Below, one piece after another: positions 51,527 to 59,756 of a stretch of DNA of 64,000 nt. The DNA comes from Mesorhizobium amorphae CCNWGS0123. Lineage in GTDB: Bacteria > Pseudomonadota > Alphaproteobacteria > Rhizobiales > Rhizobiaceae. The stretch covers positions 3,966,001 to 4,030,000 of the forward strand of contig NZ_CP015318.1 in assembly GCF_001686985.1 (NCBI RefSeq), written 5' to 3'. The first letter of the stretch is position 1, and each line of letters opens with the position of its first letter. The notes under the pieces were generated by a model. The model searched no databases. It saw only the letters and a list, made by a program, of their open reading frames with translations, and had not been told where the DNA came from. The translations under genes were made by a program, and so were the position numbers.

Positions 51527-52357
51527 GTGCTCGAACATCGTATTTCCGACTGGGACAACGCTTATACAAACGGCGCCAACATCGCTGGCGGCGATCGCTG
51601 GCCGGCCGCCTGGGTCGAGCCCGCGCGGGCCTTTCGCGACGCTCTTTCGGCCGAGGGTAGGGCGCGGCTCGACATCGTCTACGGCGACAGACCGCGCAAC
51701 CGGCTCGATCTTTTCCTGCCGGGCACCTCACCCAACGGGCTCGTTGTGTTCGTGCACGGCGGCTATTGGAAAGCGTTCGACAAGAGTTTCTGGTCGCATC
51801 TTGCCGCTGGGCCGATCGGCCACGGTTATGCGGTGGCGATGCCCTCCTACACGCTATGTCCCGAGATACGCATCGCCGGCATCGTCAGGGAGGTTGGCGC
51901 GGCGATCGGCAAGGCGGCGGCGCTGGTCGACGGGCCGCTGATGCTGATCGGACATTCCGCCGGCGGCCATCTCGCCAGTCGGATGGCGAGCGCAACCACG
52001 CCTCTGTCGCCCGAAGTGACTGGGCGCATACGCCATGTCGTGTCGATCTCTGGTGTGCACGACCTGCGCCCGCTCATGCGCGCCGCCATGAACGAGACGC
52101 TGGCGATCGACGAGGCCGAAGCGCTGACCGAAAGCCCAGCCCTTTTGCGCCCGATGGGCAATGCGCGTCTGACCTGCTGGGTCGGCGGTGGCGAGCGCGC
52201 CGAGTTCGTGCGTCAGAGCGCGCTGCTGGCCAATATCTGGACCGGCCTCGGCGCTGCGACCAGCTCGGTGGTTGAACCGGACCGGCACCATTTCAGCATC
52301 ATCGACGGTCTTGCCGACCTGGAGCATCCGTTGACCCGGACGCTGATCGCGCAATAG
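51527..52357 (+). CDS. Alpha/beta hydrolase, probable arylformamidase (kynurenine formamidase, AFMID-like)
   Basis: The 276-residue protein has HGGYW (77-81), the oxyanion signature of AFMID-type kynurenine formamidases, nucleophile Ser144 in GHSAGG, and a late DRHHF His. It would hydrolyse N-formyl-L-kynurenine to kynurenine and formate, the step before kynureninase encoded immediately upstream. This is the alpha/beta-hydrolase type, distinct from the metal-dependent KynB. GTG 51527 follows a GGGGGAGGG purine run. Function is inferred from motif plus neighbour. Confidence 0.85.
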   Translation: MLEHRISDWDNAYTNGANIAGGDRWPAAWVEPARAFRDALSAEGRARLDIVYGDRPRNRLDLFLPGTSPNGLVVFVHGGYWKAFDKSFWSHLAAGPIGHGYAVAMPSYTLCPEIRIAGIVREVGAAIGKAAALVDGPLMLIGHSAGGHLASRMASATTPLSPEVTGRIRHVVSISGVHDLRPLMRAAMNETLAIDEAEALTESPALLRPMGNARLTCWVGGGERAEFVRQSALLANIWTGLGAATSSVVEPDRHHFSIIDGLADLEHPLTRTLIAQ

Positions 52358-52365
52358 GAACGGGT

Positions 52366-53571
52366 TCAGCGCAGCATCAGCACGCTGCAGGCGGCGCCTG
52401 CTGCTGCGGCAGGGGCGAACGGCTCGCGCACGATCAGCCCGTTGGCGTCGGCGAGCATTCTCAACATCGAGGAATCCTGGATGCCGAACGGCGTCGCCAC
52501 CAGCGCGCCGGCCTCTTCCAGAACCACAGCACGCACATAGTCCTGCCTGAGATCGTTGGCCGGCATCGCGGTCCCGAGGCGGGCCGCGCGTATGTCCTGC
52601 CGGAAGTCACGGCCGCCGAGCCGCGCCAGCAACGGCTTTAGGAACAGTTGCGAGCAGACGAGGCTGGCCACCGGATTGCCGGGCAGGCCGATGCAGCTTA
52701 TCTCCCCGAGCCGGCCGAACATCAGCGGCTTGCCCGGGCGCATGGCGATCTTCCAGAAGTCGAGCGTCATGCCCTCGCCGGTCAGCACGTCATGGATCAG
52801 ATCGTGGTCGCCGACCGAGGCGCCGCCGAGCGTGACGATGACATCGGCGCCTTGCTCGACCGCCTGCTTCACCAGCGCGGCAATTGCCTCCTTGCGATCG
52901 GCGGCAATGCCGAGGTCGAGCGCGCGCGCCCCTACAGACTGCGCGGCGGCCGCGACACCATAGGCATTGGACGAGATGATCTGGTCGGGACCGAGCGCGC
53001 TGCCCGGCGGCAGGAGTTCGTCGCCGGTGGCGATGATGGCGACAAGCGGCCTTTTGACCACGGTCACTTCTGGATGGTTGGCAGAGGCCGCCAGGGAGAG
53101 TGCCGCCGGATCGAGCAGGCGGCCCTTTTCGAGCAGCACGTCGCCCCTGGTGAAATCGAGACCGAGGCGGCGGATGTTGCGTCCTTCGGCTGTCGGTTCC
53201 GTCACCTCGATGGCGCCACCACCGATATCCCTGACATTCTCCTGGATGACGATGGTGTCGGCGCCTTCGGGCAATGGCGCGCCGGTGAAGATACGCACCG
53301 CCTGACCATTGTGGACTGCACCGCCAAAGCCACGCCCTGCCGGCGCCATGCCGATCACCGAAAGCTGCGCCGGCACTGAGGCGATATCGGCGGCCCGAAC
53401 GGCATAGCCGTCCATGGCGGAGGCGTTGAACGGCGGCTGGGTGCGCAGCGCCACGACGGGTTCGGCGAGCACACGGCCGGCGGCATCGATGAGCGCTACG
53501 CTTTCGCTGCCTGTCGGCGCAGCGCCATCCAGCAGGCGCTCGAGCGCCTCGGCGACCGGAACCAGCGCCAT
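52366..53571 (-). CDS. moeA: Molybdopterin molybdenumtransferase MoeA
   Basis: The 401-residue protein inserts molybdate into molybdopterin-AMP to give molybdenum cofactor. Motifs seen are NASAMDGYAVRA, GDELLPPG, VTLGGASVGDHD and CIGLPGNPVASLVCSQLFL in the MoaB/Mog-like domain. It begins right after the moaC stop on the minus strand. Its upstream neighbours are moaC, trpC, trpD and ppiD. The stop is nine bases from the convergent formamidase gene. Confidence 0.97.
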   Translation of the reverse strand: MALVPVAEALERLLDGAAPTGSESVALIDAAGRVLAEPVVALRTQPPFNASAMDGYAVRAADIASVPAQLSVIGMAPAGRGFGGAVHNGQAVRIFTGAPLPEGADTIVIQENVRDIGGGAIEVTEPTAEGRNIRRLGLDFTRGDVLLEKGRLLDPAALSLAASANHPEVTVVKRPLVAIIATGDELLPPGSALGPDQIISSNAYGVAAAAQSVGARALDLGIAADRKEAIAALVKQAVEQGADVIVTLGGASVGDHDLIHDVLTGEGMTLDFWKIAMRPGKPLMFGRLGEISCIGLPGNPVASLVCSQLFLKPLLARLGGRDFRQDIRAARLGTAMPANDLRQDYVRAVVLEEAGALVATPFGIQDSSMLRMLADANGLIVREPFAPAAAAGAACSVLMLR

Positions 53572-54066
53572 CTAGGCGCCTGCCTTTTGGTCGGATCTGT
53601 AATCGCCGGATTTGCCGCCGGTCTTTTCGACCAGCCTGATGCCGGAGATCACCATGCCGCGGTCGACCGCCTTGGCCATGTCGTAGATGGTCAGGCACGC
53701 GACCGAGGCCGCTGTCAGTGCCTCCATCTCGACGCCGGTCTTGCCAGTGACGCGGGCCAGCGCCGTGACTTTCAGGCCCGGCAGCGAATGGTTCGGCTCG
53801 ATGTCGACCGAGACCTTGGTCAGCAGCAGCGGATGGCAGAGCGGGATCAGCTCATGCGTCTTCTTGGCGGCCATGATGCCGGCGATGCGTGCCGTGCCCA
53901 GCACGTCACCCTTCTTGGCATCCCCGGCCAGGATCATCGCCAGCGTTTCGGGGAGCATAGCGACAAAGCCTTCTGCGATTGCCGTGCGTGTCGTCTCGGC
54001 CTTATCGCCGACATCGACCATGTTGGCCTCGCCCTTGGCGCCGAGATGGGTGAGGGCGGCCGCCAT
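53572..54066 (-). CDS. moaC: Cyclic pyranopterin monophosphate synthase MoaC
   Basis: The 164-residue protein converts the 3',8-cyclo-GTP intermediate from MoaA into cyclic pyranopterin monophosphate in molybdenum cofactor synthesis. LTHLGAKGEANMVDVGDKAET and LIPLCHPLLLTKVSVDIE, GKTGVEMEALTAASVACLTIYDMAKAVD are diagnostic. ATG 54066 opens the conserved MAAALTHLG segment; an upstream frame from 54108 is less likely. The moeA start abuts its stop. moaA is not adjacent. Confidence 0.97.
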   Translation of the reverse strand: MAAALTHLGAKGEANMVDVGDKAETTRTAIAEGFVAMLPETLAMILAGDAKKGDVLGTARIAGIMAAKKTHELIPLCHPLLLTKVSVDIEPNHSLPGLKVTALARVTGKTGVEMEALTAASVACLTIYDMAKAVDRGMVISGIRLVEKTGGKSGDYRSDQKAGA

Positions 54067-54132
54067 CGTCAGATGGCCATAGAGCGACGTGCGTCCATTC
54101 GGACGCACAAAGTACGCTCTATCATTTTGAAT

Positions 54133-54981
54133 CTATGCATCGTGCTCTCCGAAAATCGATTCCGATTTTCGGGCCGATGCATCCGGCGCCTTGCCCGTCA
54201 GAAGCAGGCGCGTGGCAGCCGCCACGTCCTGCTGGCGCATCAGACTCTCGCCGACGAGGAAGGTGCCTATGCCGCTTGTTTCCAGCCTGCGGCAGTCCTC
54301 ATGCGTGAAGATACCGCTCTCGCTGACCAGCAGCCGGTCTGCCGGCACCATCGCCGCCAGCCGCTCCGAAACAGTCAGGCTGGTCTCGAATGTCCTGAGG
54401 TCGCGGTTGTTGATGCCGATCAGCCGCGACGACAATTTCAGCGCGCGCTCCATCTCGGCCTCGTCATGCACCTCGACCAGCGCGTCCATACCGAGCGCGA
54501 GTGCCGTGGCTTCGAGTTCGCTCGCGATCGCGTCATCGACACTGGCCATGATGATCAGGATGGCGTCGGCGCCCCAGGCGCGCGCTTCGAACACCTGATA
54601 GGGATCGAACAGGAAATCCTTGCGCAGCGCGGGCAAGGCGACGGCGCTACGCGCCGCGCTGAGGAATTCGGGTGCGCCTTGGAAAGAGGGAGCATCGGTC
54701 AGCACGGAAAGGCAGGCAGCGCCGCCCTTCGCATAGGCTTTGGCCAGTGCTGGTGGGTCGAAATCGGCGCGGATCAGGCCCTTGGACGGGCTCGCCTTCT
54801 TGATTTCGGCGATCAGCCCAAAGCCATCCGCTTTGCGCTTTGCTTCAAGCGCCGCGAGAAAACCGCGCGGCGCGTCTGCATCCTTCGCCCGCGCCTCGAT
54901 CTCGGCAAGCGGGACTCGCAACTTCGCCGCGGCGATCTCGTCGCGTTTATAGGCTTCGATCTTGCGCAGGATATCGGACAA
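54133..54981 (-). CDS. trpC: Indole-3-glycerol phosphate synthase
   Basis: The 282-residue TIM-barrel enzyme makes indole-3-glycerol phosphate in tryptophan synthesis. Signatures are LIAEIKKASPSKGLIRADFDP with catalytic Glu/Lys, LPALRKDFLFDPYQ, LIGINNRDLRTFE and VSESGIFTHED. The last 16 residues (DASARKSESIFGEHDA) and the stop are encoded by a palindromic repeat (54135-54182), so the C terminus was formed by repeat insertion. It follows trpD closely. The usual C terminus ends near LTGKAP. Confidence 0.97.
   Translation of the reverse strand: MSDILRKIEAYKRDEIAAAKLRVPLAEIEARAKDADAPRGFLAALEAKRKADGFGLIAEIKKASPSKGLIRADFDPPALAKAYAKGGAACLSVLTDAPSFQGAPEFLSAARSAVALPALRKDFLFDPYQVFEARAWGADAILIIMASVDDAIASELEATALALGMDALVEVHDEAEMERALKLSSRLIGINNRDLRTFETSLTVSERLAAMVPADRLLVSESGIFTHEDCRRLETSGIGTFLVGESLMRQQDVAAATRLLLTGKAPDASARKSESIFGEHDA
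54135..54182. repeat. Palindromic repeat overlapping the trpC 3' end
   Basis: Outer arms ATGCATCG (54135-54142) and CGATGCAT (54175-54182) enclose CCGAAAATCG (54149-54158) and CGATTTTCGG (54163-54172). The core is shared with the element at 9225-9273. Confidence 0.85.
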
Positions 54982-54985
54982 GGGC

Positions 54986-55996
54986 CTATCCGTTCGAAAT
55001 TGCTACCAGCCTGTCGAGCACCTGGAGCGCCCGGCCGCTGTCGATGGCTTGCGAAGCACTCGCCATGCCGTCGGCCAGCGTCGTCGCCTTGCCTGCCACC
55101 ACCAGTCCGGCGCCGGCATTCATCAGCACCGTGTCGCGATAGGCGCCGGCGGCACCGCCCAGCATGTCGCGCATGGCCTTGGCGTTATAGGCGGCGTCGC
55201 CACCGCGCAGTTCGTCCTTGCTGTGGCGCTTCAGCCCGACCGCTTCCGGGGTCAGCGTGAAGCTGCGGATCTCGCCGCCGACGAGTTCCGCCACCTGCGT
55301 CTCCCCGGTGGTGGTGATCTCGTCATAGCCGTCGCCATGGACGACCCAGGCATGGTCGGTGCCCAACGCCTTCAGCGTCTCGGCGACCGGCATGATCCAT
55401 TCCGGCAGGAACACGCCGACCATCTGCCTGAGGACGCCGGCCGGATTGGACAGCGGTCCGAGCAGGTTGAAGATGGTGCGGGTGCCGAGTTCGCCGCGGA
55501 TCGGGCCGACATGCTTCATCGCCGGGTGATGCGCCGGCGCGAACATGAAGCCGACGCCGGTCTCGTGGATGCAGTGGCCGATGGTTTCCGGCGGGATGTC
55601 GATCTTGACGCCGAGCGCGATCAGAACATCGGCGGCACCCGTCAGCGAGGACAGGCCGCGATTGCCGTGCTTGGCGACCGGCACGCCGCTGCCGGCGATG
55701 ACGAAGGCCGATCCGGTCGAGATGTTGACCGAGTGCGAATTGTCGCCGCCGGTGCCGACGATGTCGATGGCGCCCTGCGGAGCATCGACGCGCAGCATCT
55801 TGGCGCGCATGGTGGCGACGGCGCCCGAAATCTCGCTCACCGCTTCGCCGCGCACGCGCAACGCCATCAGGAAGCCGCCGATCTGGCCGGGCGTCGCATC
55901 GCCCGACATGATGATGTCGAAGGCTTCGCGCGCCTCGTCGAAGGAAAGCGGCGTGCCGCCCGCGACCTTGGCGATATGGGTCTTCAGCGCGCTCAT
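54986..55996 (-). CDS. trpD: Anthranilate phosphoribosyltransferase
   Basis: The 336-residue enzyme transfers a phosphoribosyl group to anthranilate in tryptophan synthesis. The PRPP-binding GTGGDNSHSVNISTG, KHGNRGLSSLTGAADVL and FMFAPAHHPAMKHVGPIR, RTIFNLLGPLSNPA are family signatures. Its ATG overlaps the ppiD stop by four bases (55993-55996), and trpC follows after four bases, so the three are one coupled transcript. It can use anthranilate from kynureninase as well as anthranilate synthase. Confidence 0.98.
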   Translation of the reverse strand: MSALKTHIAKVAGGTPLSFDEAREAFDIIMSGDATPGQIGGFLMALRVRGEAVSEISGAVATMRAKMLRVDAPQGAIDIVGTGGDNSHSVNISTGSAFVIAGSGVPVAKHGNRGLSSLTGAADVLIALGVKIDIPPETIGHCIHETGVGFMFAPAHHPAMKHVGPIRGELGTRTIFNLLGPLSNPAGVLRQMVGVFLPEWIMPVAETLKALGTDHAWVVHGDGYDEITTTGETQVAELVGGEIRSFTLTPEAVGLKRHSKDELRGGDAAYNAKAMRDMLGGAAGAYRDTVLMNAGAGLVVAGKATTLADGMASASQAIDSGRALQVLDRLVAISNG

Positions 55997-57885
55997 CTGG
56001 CCTGCGCCTGGGCAACGGCGGTCTGGTCGATGCGGACGTCGAACTGCGTCTGCAACCGCGCCACCAGTTGATCGAGCAGGTCGTCCGACATGCCGGCGGT
56101 GAAGGATTTCTGCGCGTCGTCCGGCACCGAGCTTGCATCGGCGCCGGCCGGTTCGAACACTTCGGCGACCTTGAACAGGATCTGTCCTTCGCCGGTGGGC
56201 GAGGGGATCAGCCCGGTTCCGCCTTCGCCGACACCGAACATCGCCGCCGCACCCTCCTTGCCGAAATCGACGTCGTCCGCCTCGCGCTTGACGCCGCGCT
56301 TGGTCTGCTTCTCGAGCTTGAGTTCGCCGGCGATGACATCGAGCGTGGTGCCCGCCTTGAGCCGCTTCTCCAGTTCGTTGGCCTTGGCGGTGAGCCGCTT
56401 CGTCGTCTCGTCAGCCGTCCAGTCGGCCACCACCTTCTGGCGGACCTCGTCCAGAGTGCGGTCGCGCGCTGGCGTGACCGATCCGACCTCGTAGAAGACG
56501 AAACCGTTGTCGGCGGTGGTCAAACCCTCATTCTCGGCGCCGGGCTCGGCGGCGAACGCCGACTTGATCAGCTCGGCCGATTCCGGCAGATCCTTGACGA
56601 TCGTGTCGTCAGGCCGCTGGCCGGTGCGGTCGATCGCATCGATGGTGACGACCTTGAGCTTCAGCTTGGCGGCTGCATCGGCGAGCGAACTGCCCGAGGC
56701 GCGCGTGTCTTCGTAATTGTCGTGCACATCCAGCAGGATGCGGCTTGCCTCGCCCAGCGCCAGGTCCTTGCGGATCTGCTCGGACACTTCCGCGAGCGGC
56801 TTCACCACTTCCGGCTTGATATCGGTAACGCGCAAAAGCACCGGTCCGAAGGCGCCCTGGACGACCGGACTGACTTCATTGGCGGCAAGCTTGAAAGCCG
56901 CGTCGGCCACAGCCGTGTCGGCGATCTTGTCCTTGGCCAGCGTGCCGAGCAGCGTGTCGGCCTGCGTCTTGCCCTCGGCGGTGACGATCTTGTCGAAGGT
57001 CGCGCCGGTCTTCAGCGAGTCTAGCGCTGCCTTGGCCGCGTCGGGCGACTGGAACACAAGCTGTTCGATGGTGCGCATTTCAGGCGTGGTGTAGCGCGAC
57101 TTGTTCTTGTTGTAATCGTCGCTGATCTGCTGCTCGGTCACGGCGCTGAGATCCATAATGTCTTGCGGCTCGAGCCTGACATAGGAGAATTTGCGGTATT
57201 CCGGCGCCGCATAGGCCTTCTTGTTGGCATCGAAATAGGTCGAGAGCACGCTGTCGGAGGGCGCCTCGATCGGCTCGACCAGCTTTTTAGGCAAGGTCAG
57301 GTAGTCGACCGTGCGGTCTTCGCCGCGATAGAGCGCCACCGCCTTGAGGAAAGTTTGCGGCGCCTTGAGGCCGTCGGAAACCGCCTCGACGATCTGCTGG
57401 CGCACCGCCACCTGGGCGCGGTTCTTCAGATAGTCCTCGGGCCGCATGCCGACCTCGCGCAGCAGATACTCGAACGTCCTGCGGTCGAACTGGCCGCCCG
57501 GCCCCTTGAAGGCCGGGTCTTCGCGCGTGAGTTCGGCAAGCCGGTCCTTGGAGAGGCCAAGCCCGAGCTTGCGGGCCTGCTCGTCGAGGACGGCGCCCGA
57601 AACGAGCTGGGCCAGCACCTGATTGTCGATGCCGAGCGCCTTTGCTTGCTCGTGCGTAATGCGCTGACCGAATTGCTGCGACATGACGCTGACCTGACGA
57701 TCATAGGCGAGGCGATATTCGTTGATCGAAACGGTCGTGCCACCGGCGGTGATCACCGAATGATGGCCACCCAAGGTACCAGACAAGCGCCCGGAAATAC
57801 CCCAGACCGCAAAGCTGAGCACCAGCAATGACAGCAACGCCTTCGCGACCCAGGTGCCCGCCGCGTTTCTCAAGATACCAAGCAT
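55993..57885 (-). CDS. ppiD: PpiD-like peptidyl-prolyl isomerase / periplasmic chaperone
   Basis: The 630-residue protein has one N-terminal membrane helix (about 14-34), a SurA_N-type chaperone region (about 35-200) with a parvulin-like middle (TTPEMRTIEQLVFQSPDAA) and a further Rotamase_2-like part. In E. coli, PpiD is anchored next to the Sec translocon and assists newly exported proteins. ATG 57885 is chosen because MLGILRNAAGTWVAK begins the anchor and GGAAG lies just upstream; the upstream open frame is unlikely. It is divergent from tpiA and coupled to trpD. Confidence 0.93.
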   Translation of the reverse strand: MLGILRNAAGTWVAKALLSLLVLSFAVWGISGRLSGTLGGHHSVITAGGTTVSINEYRLAYDRQVSVMSQQFGQRITHEQAKALGIDNQVLAQLVSGAVLDEQARKLGLGLSKDRLAELTREDPAFKGPGGQFDRRTFEYLLREVGMRPEDYLKNRAQVAVRQQIVEAVSDGLKAPQTFLKAVALYRGEDRTVDYLTLPKKLVEPIEAPSDSVLSTYFDANKKAYAAPEYRKFSYVRLEPQDIMDLSAVTEQQISDDYNKNKSRYTTPEMRTIEQLVFQSPDAAKAALDSLKTGATFDKIVTAEGKTQADTLLGTLAKDKIADTAVADAAFKLAANEVSPVVQGAFGPVLLRVTDIKPEVVKPLAEVSEQIRKDLALGEASRILLDVHDNYEDTRASGSSLADAAAKLKLKVVTIDAIDRTGQRPDDTIVKDLPESAELIKSAFAAEPGAENEGLTTADNGFVFYEVGSVTPARDRTLDEVRQKVVADWTADETTKRLTAKANELEKRLKAGTTLDVIAGELKLEKQTKRGVKREADDVDFGKEGAAAMFGVGEGGTGLIPSPTGEGQILFKVAEVFEPAGADASSVPDDAQKSFTAGMSDDLLDQLVARLQTQFDVRIDQTAVAQAQAR

Positions 57886-58030
57886 GCATACTTCCGATTT
57901 ATGCGCATTTCGCGTGCGCCCGAGTCTGAAACAAGCGCAATAGCGCCCTTCCGGCCCACTGTCGATTGCTTTGTGGCCTGATTTTGGTAGTGAGGGCGGG
58001 AGCCCAATGTCGCCCGGAGAAACAAAGCCC

Positions 58031-58798
58031 ATGACGCCTGGAATCCGCCCGCTCGTCGCCGGTAACTGGAAAATGAACGGCACCAGCGCCTCGCTGAACG
58101 AGCTGAGGACGATTGGCAACGGCTTCATGAGCGGGCTCGACACCGAAACGGAAGCCGTGGTCTGCGTGCCCGCGACCTTGCTTGCGCATGCCGCCGAAAT
58201 CCTGTCGCGCACCCCGGTGCGGGTCGGCGGCGAGGATTGCCACCCCAAGGAGAGCGGCGCCTATACGGGGCGGATTTCGGCGGAGATGTTGAAGGACGCC
58301 GGCGCCAGCCATGTCATTGTCGGTCATTCCGAATGCCGCGCCGACCTCGGCGAAGACGATGCCCTGGTCCAAGCCAAGGCTTCCGCGGCCTGGCGTGCCG
58401 GCCTGGTGGCGATCATCTGTATCGGTGAGACACGGGCCGAACGCGAAGCCGGCACGACACTCGAAGTCCTGTCGCGCCAGGTCGCCGGTTCGGTGCCGCC
58501 GAGTGCTACCGCCGCCAACACCATCATCGCCTACGAGCCGGTCTGGGCGATCGGTACCGGCCTGACGCCAACCGCCGCCGATGTCGCCGAGGCCCACGCC
58601 CACATCCGCGCAAAGCTGGTGGAACTGCTCGGCGATGCCGCGGCACGGATGCGCATTCTCTATGGCGGCTCGGTCAAGCCCTCCAACGCTGCTGAGTTGC
58701 TTGGCATCGACAATGTCGACGGCGCGCTGGTCGGCGGCGCCAGCCTGAAGGCGGCGGACTTTCTTGGCATCGCCGAGGCTTATTTGAACATCGCGTAA
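58031..58798 (+). CDS. tpiA: Triose-phosphate isomerase
   Basis: The 255-residue glycolytic TIM barrel interconverts dihydroxyacetone phosphate and glyceraldehyde 3-phosphate. It shows NWKMNG with catalytic Lys/Asn, VIVGHSECR with the His, YEPVWAIGTG with the Glu, and LYGGSVKPSNA for the phosphate loop. ATG 58031 gives family-usual length after GGAGA; ATG 58007 is in frame. It is divergent from ppiD and upstream of secG. Confidence 0.98.
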   Translation: MTPGIRPLVAGNWKMNGTSASLNELRTIGNGFMSGLDTETEAVVCVPATLLAHAAEILSRTPVRVGGEDCHPKESGAYTGRISAEMLKDAGASHVIVGHSECRADLGEDDALVQAKASAAWRAGLVAIICIGETRAEREAGTTLEVLSRQVAGSVPPSATAANTIIAYEPVWAIGTGLTPTAADVAEAHAHIRAKLVELLGDAAARMRILYGGSVKPSNAAELLGIDNVDGALVGGASLKAADFLGIAEAYLNIA

Positions 58799-58966
58799 CC
58801 AGGTGGCTCATAGCCGGCCCGGGCGCGCCGGCGAAATCGTTGCAAAGACTGCAATGCTTCCCATATTCCGGCCACGGGCTTGGAAATGCCGTTAAAGCAT
58901 TGTAAGGAGCCGCCTCCAAATCACCGGCCGTCTTCGCGGCCGCGCAAGGCATTGCCAGGATAAATT

Positions 58967-59461
58967 ATGGAAACCGTACTGATCGTCATCCACCTTATGG
59001 TCGTGCTCGCGCTTGTCGGCGTGGTGCTGCTGCAGCGCTCCGAAGGCGGCGGTCTCGGCATCGGCGGCGGTTCCGGTTTCATGACCGCGCGCGGCGCCGC
59101 CAATGCGCTGACGCGGGCGACGGCGATCCTGGCGGCCGCCTTCTTCGTCACCTCGCTGACATTGTCGATCCTTGCCCGCTATGGCGAAAAGCCGATCGAT
59201 ATCCTCGACCGCGCTCCGGCGTCCTCCGATAATTCAGGCAAGGGCGTGCTCAACCAGTTGCCGGGCACCACGCCGCCTGCAGGCACCACGGCGCCGGCGG
59301 CTCCCGCCGGCAGTACCGCGCCAACGCCGCCGTCCGGCAACGATGCCGCCACGACGCCTCCCGCGGCCGCTCCGGCGACGCCGGCGCCCGCGACTCCGGC
59401 CACCCCGCCGGCAGCCAATGGCGTCACCTTGCCGGTCACCCCGCAGGTCCCGAACCAGTAG
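58967..59461 (+). CDS. secG: Preprotein translocase subunit SecG
   Basis: SecG is the small SecYEG subunit that assists protein export. The first 70 residues have two membrane helices flanking LLQRSEGGGLGIGGGSGFMTARG, the family signature. The remaining 90 residues are a Thr/Pro/Ala-rich tail (TPPAAAPATPAPATPATPPA) that is probably disordered and cytoplasmic or periplasmic. The product has 164 residues, within the alphaproteobacterial range. AGGATAA precedes the ATG. Confidence 0.95.
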   Translation: METVLIVIHLMVVLALVGVVLLQRSEGGGLGIGGGSGFMTARGAANALTRATAILAAAFFVTSLTLSILARYGEKPIDILDRAPASSDNSGKGVLNQLPGTTPPAGTTAPAAPAGSTAPTPPSGNDAATTPPAAAPATPAPATPATPPAANGVTLPVTPQVPNQ

Positions 59462-59467
59462 TCGGCA

Positions 59468-59498
59468 GAGCATGATCCCGAACAGTGGAATCATGCTC
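59468..59498. repeat. Short palindrome after secG
   Basis: GAGCATGAT (59468-59476) pairs with ATCATGCTC (59490-59498). It resembles the outer arm of the palindromic repeats elsewhere in the window. The rest of the 295-base gap to the L,D-transpeptidase start holds no gene I can support. Confidence 0.6.
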
Positions 59499-59756
59499 AA
59501 AACAAATGATAAAAAGGTAGCTCCCATCCCGGCTCTATCGGCATGGAAAGGCCTCTTGATGCCGCGATCTGTTGTCGTTTGAACACAGTCGCGGCAAATG
59601 CCGCACAATCACGAAGATTCAACCGAGCGTAGCGCTATGGTGCGCTTGAGGCGTCCGTGGCTAATCGATTATAGATTGCGCGCGGCACTTTCGGCGTCCT
59701 TGGGGGGCGCCGGGCGACGCCGTGGGCAACAAGCATTGAACGATCGGATCTTCGCC

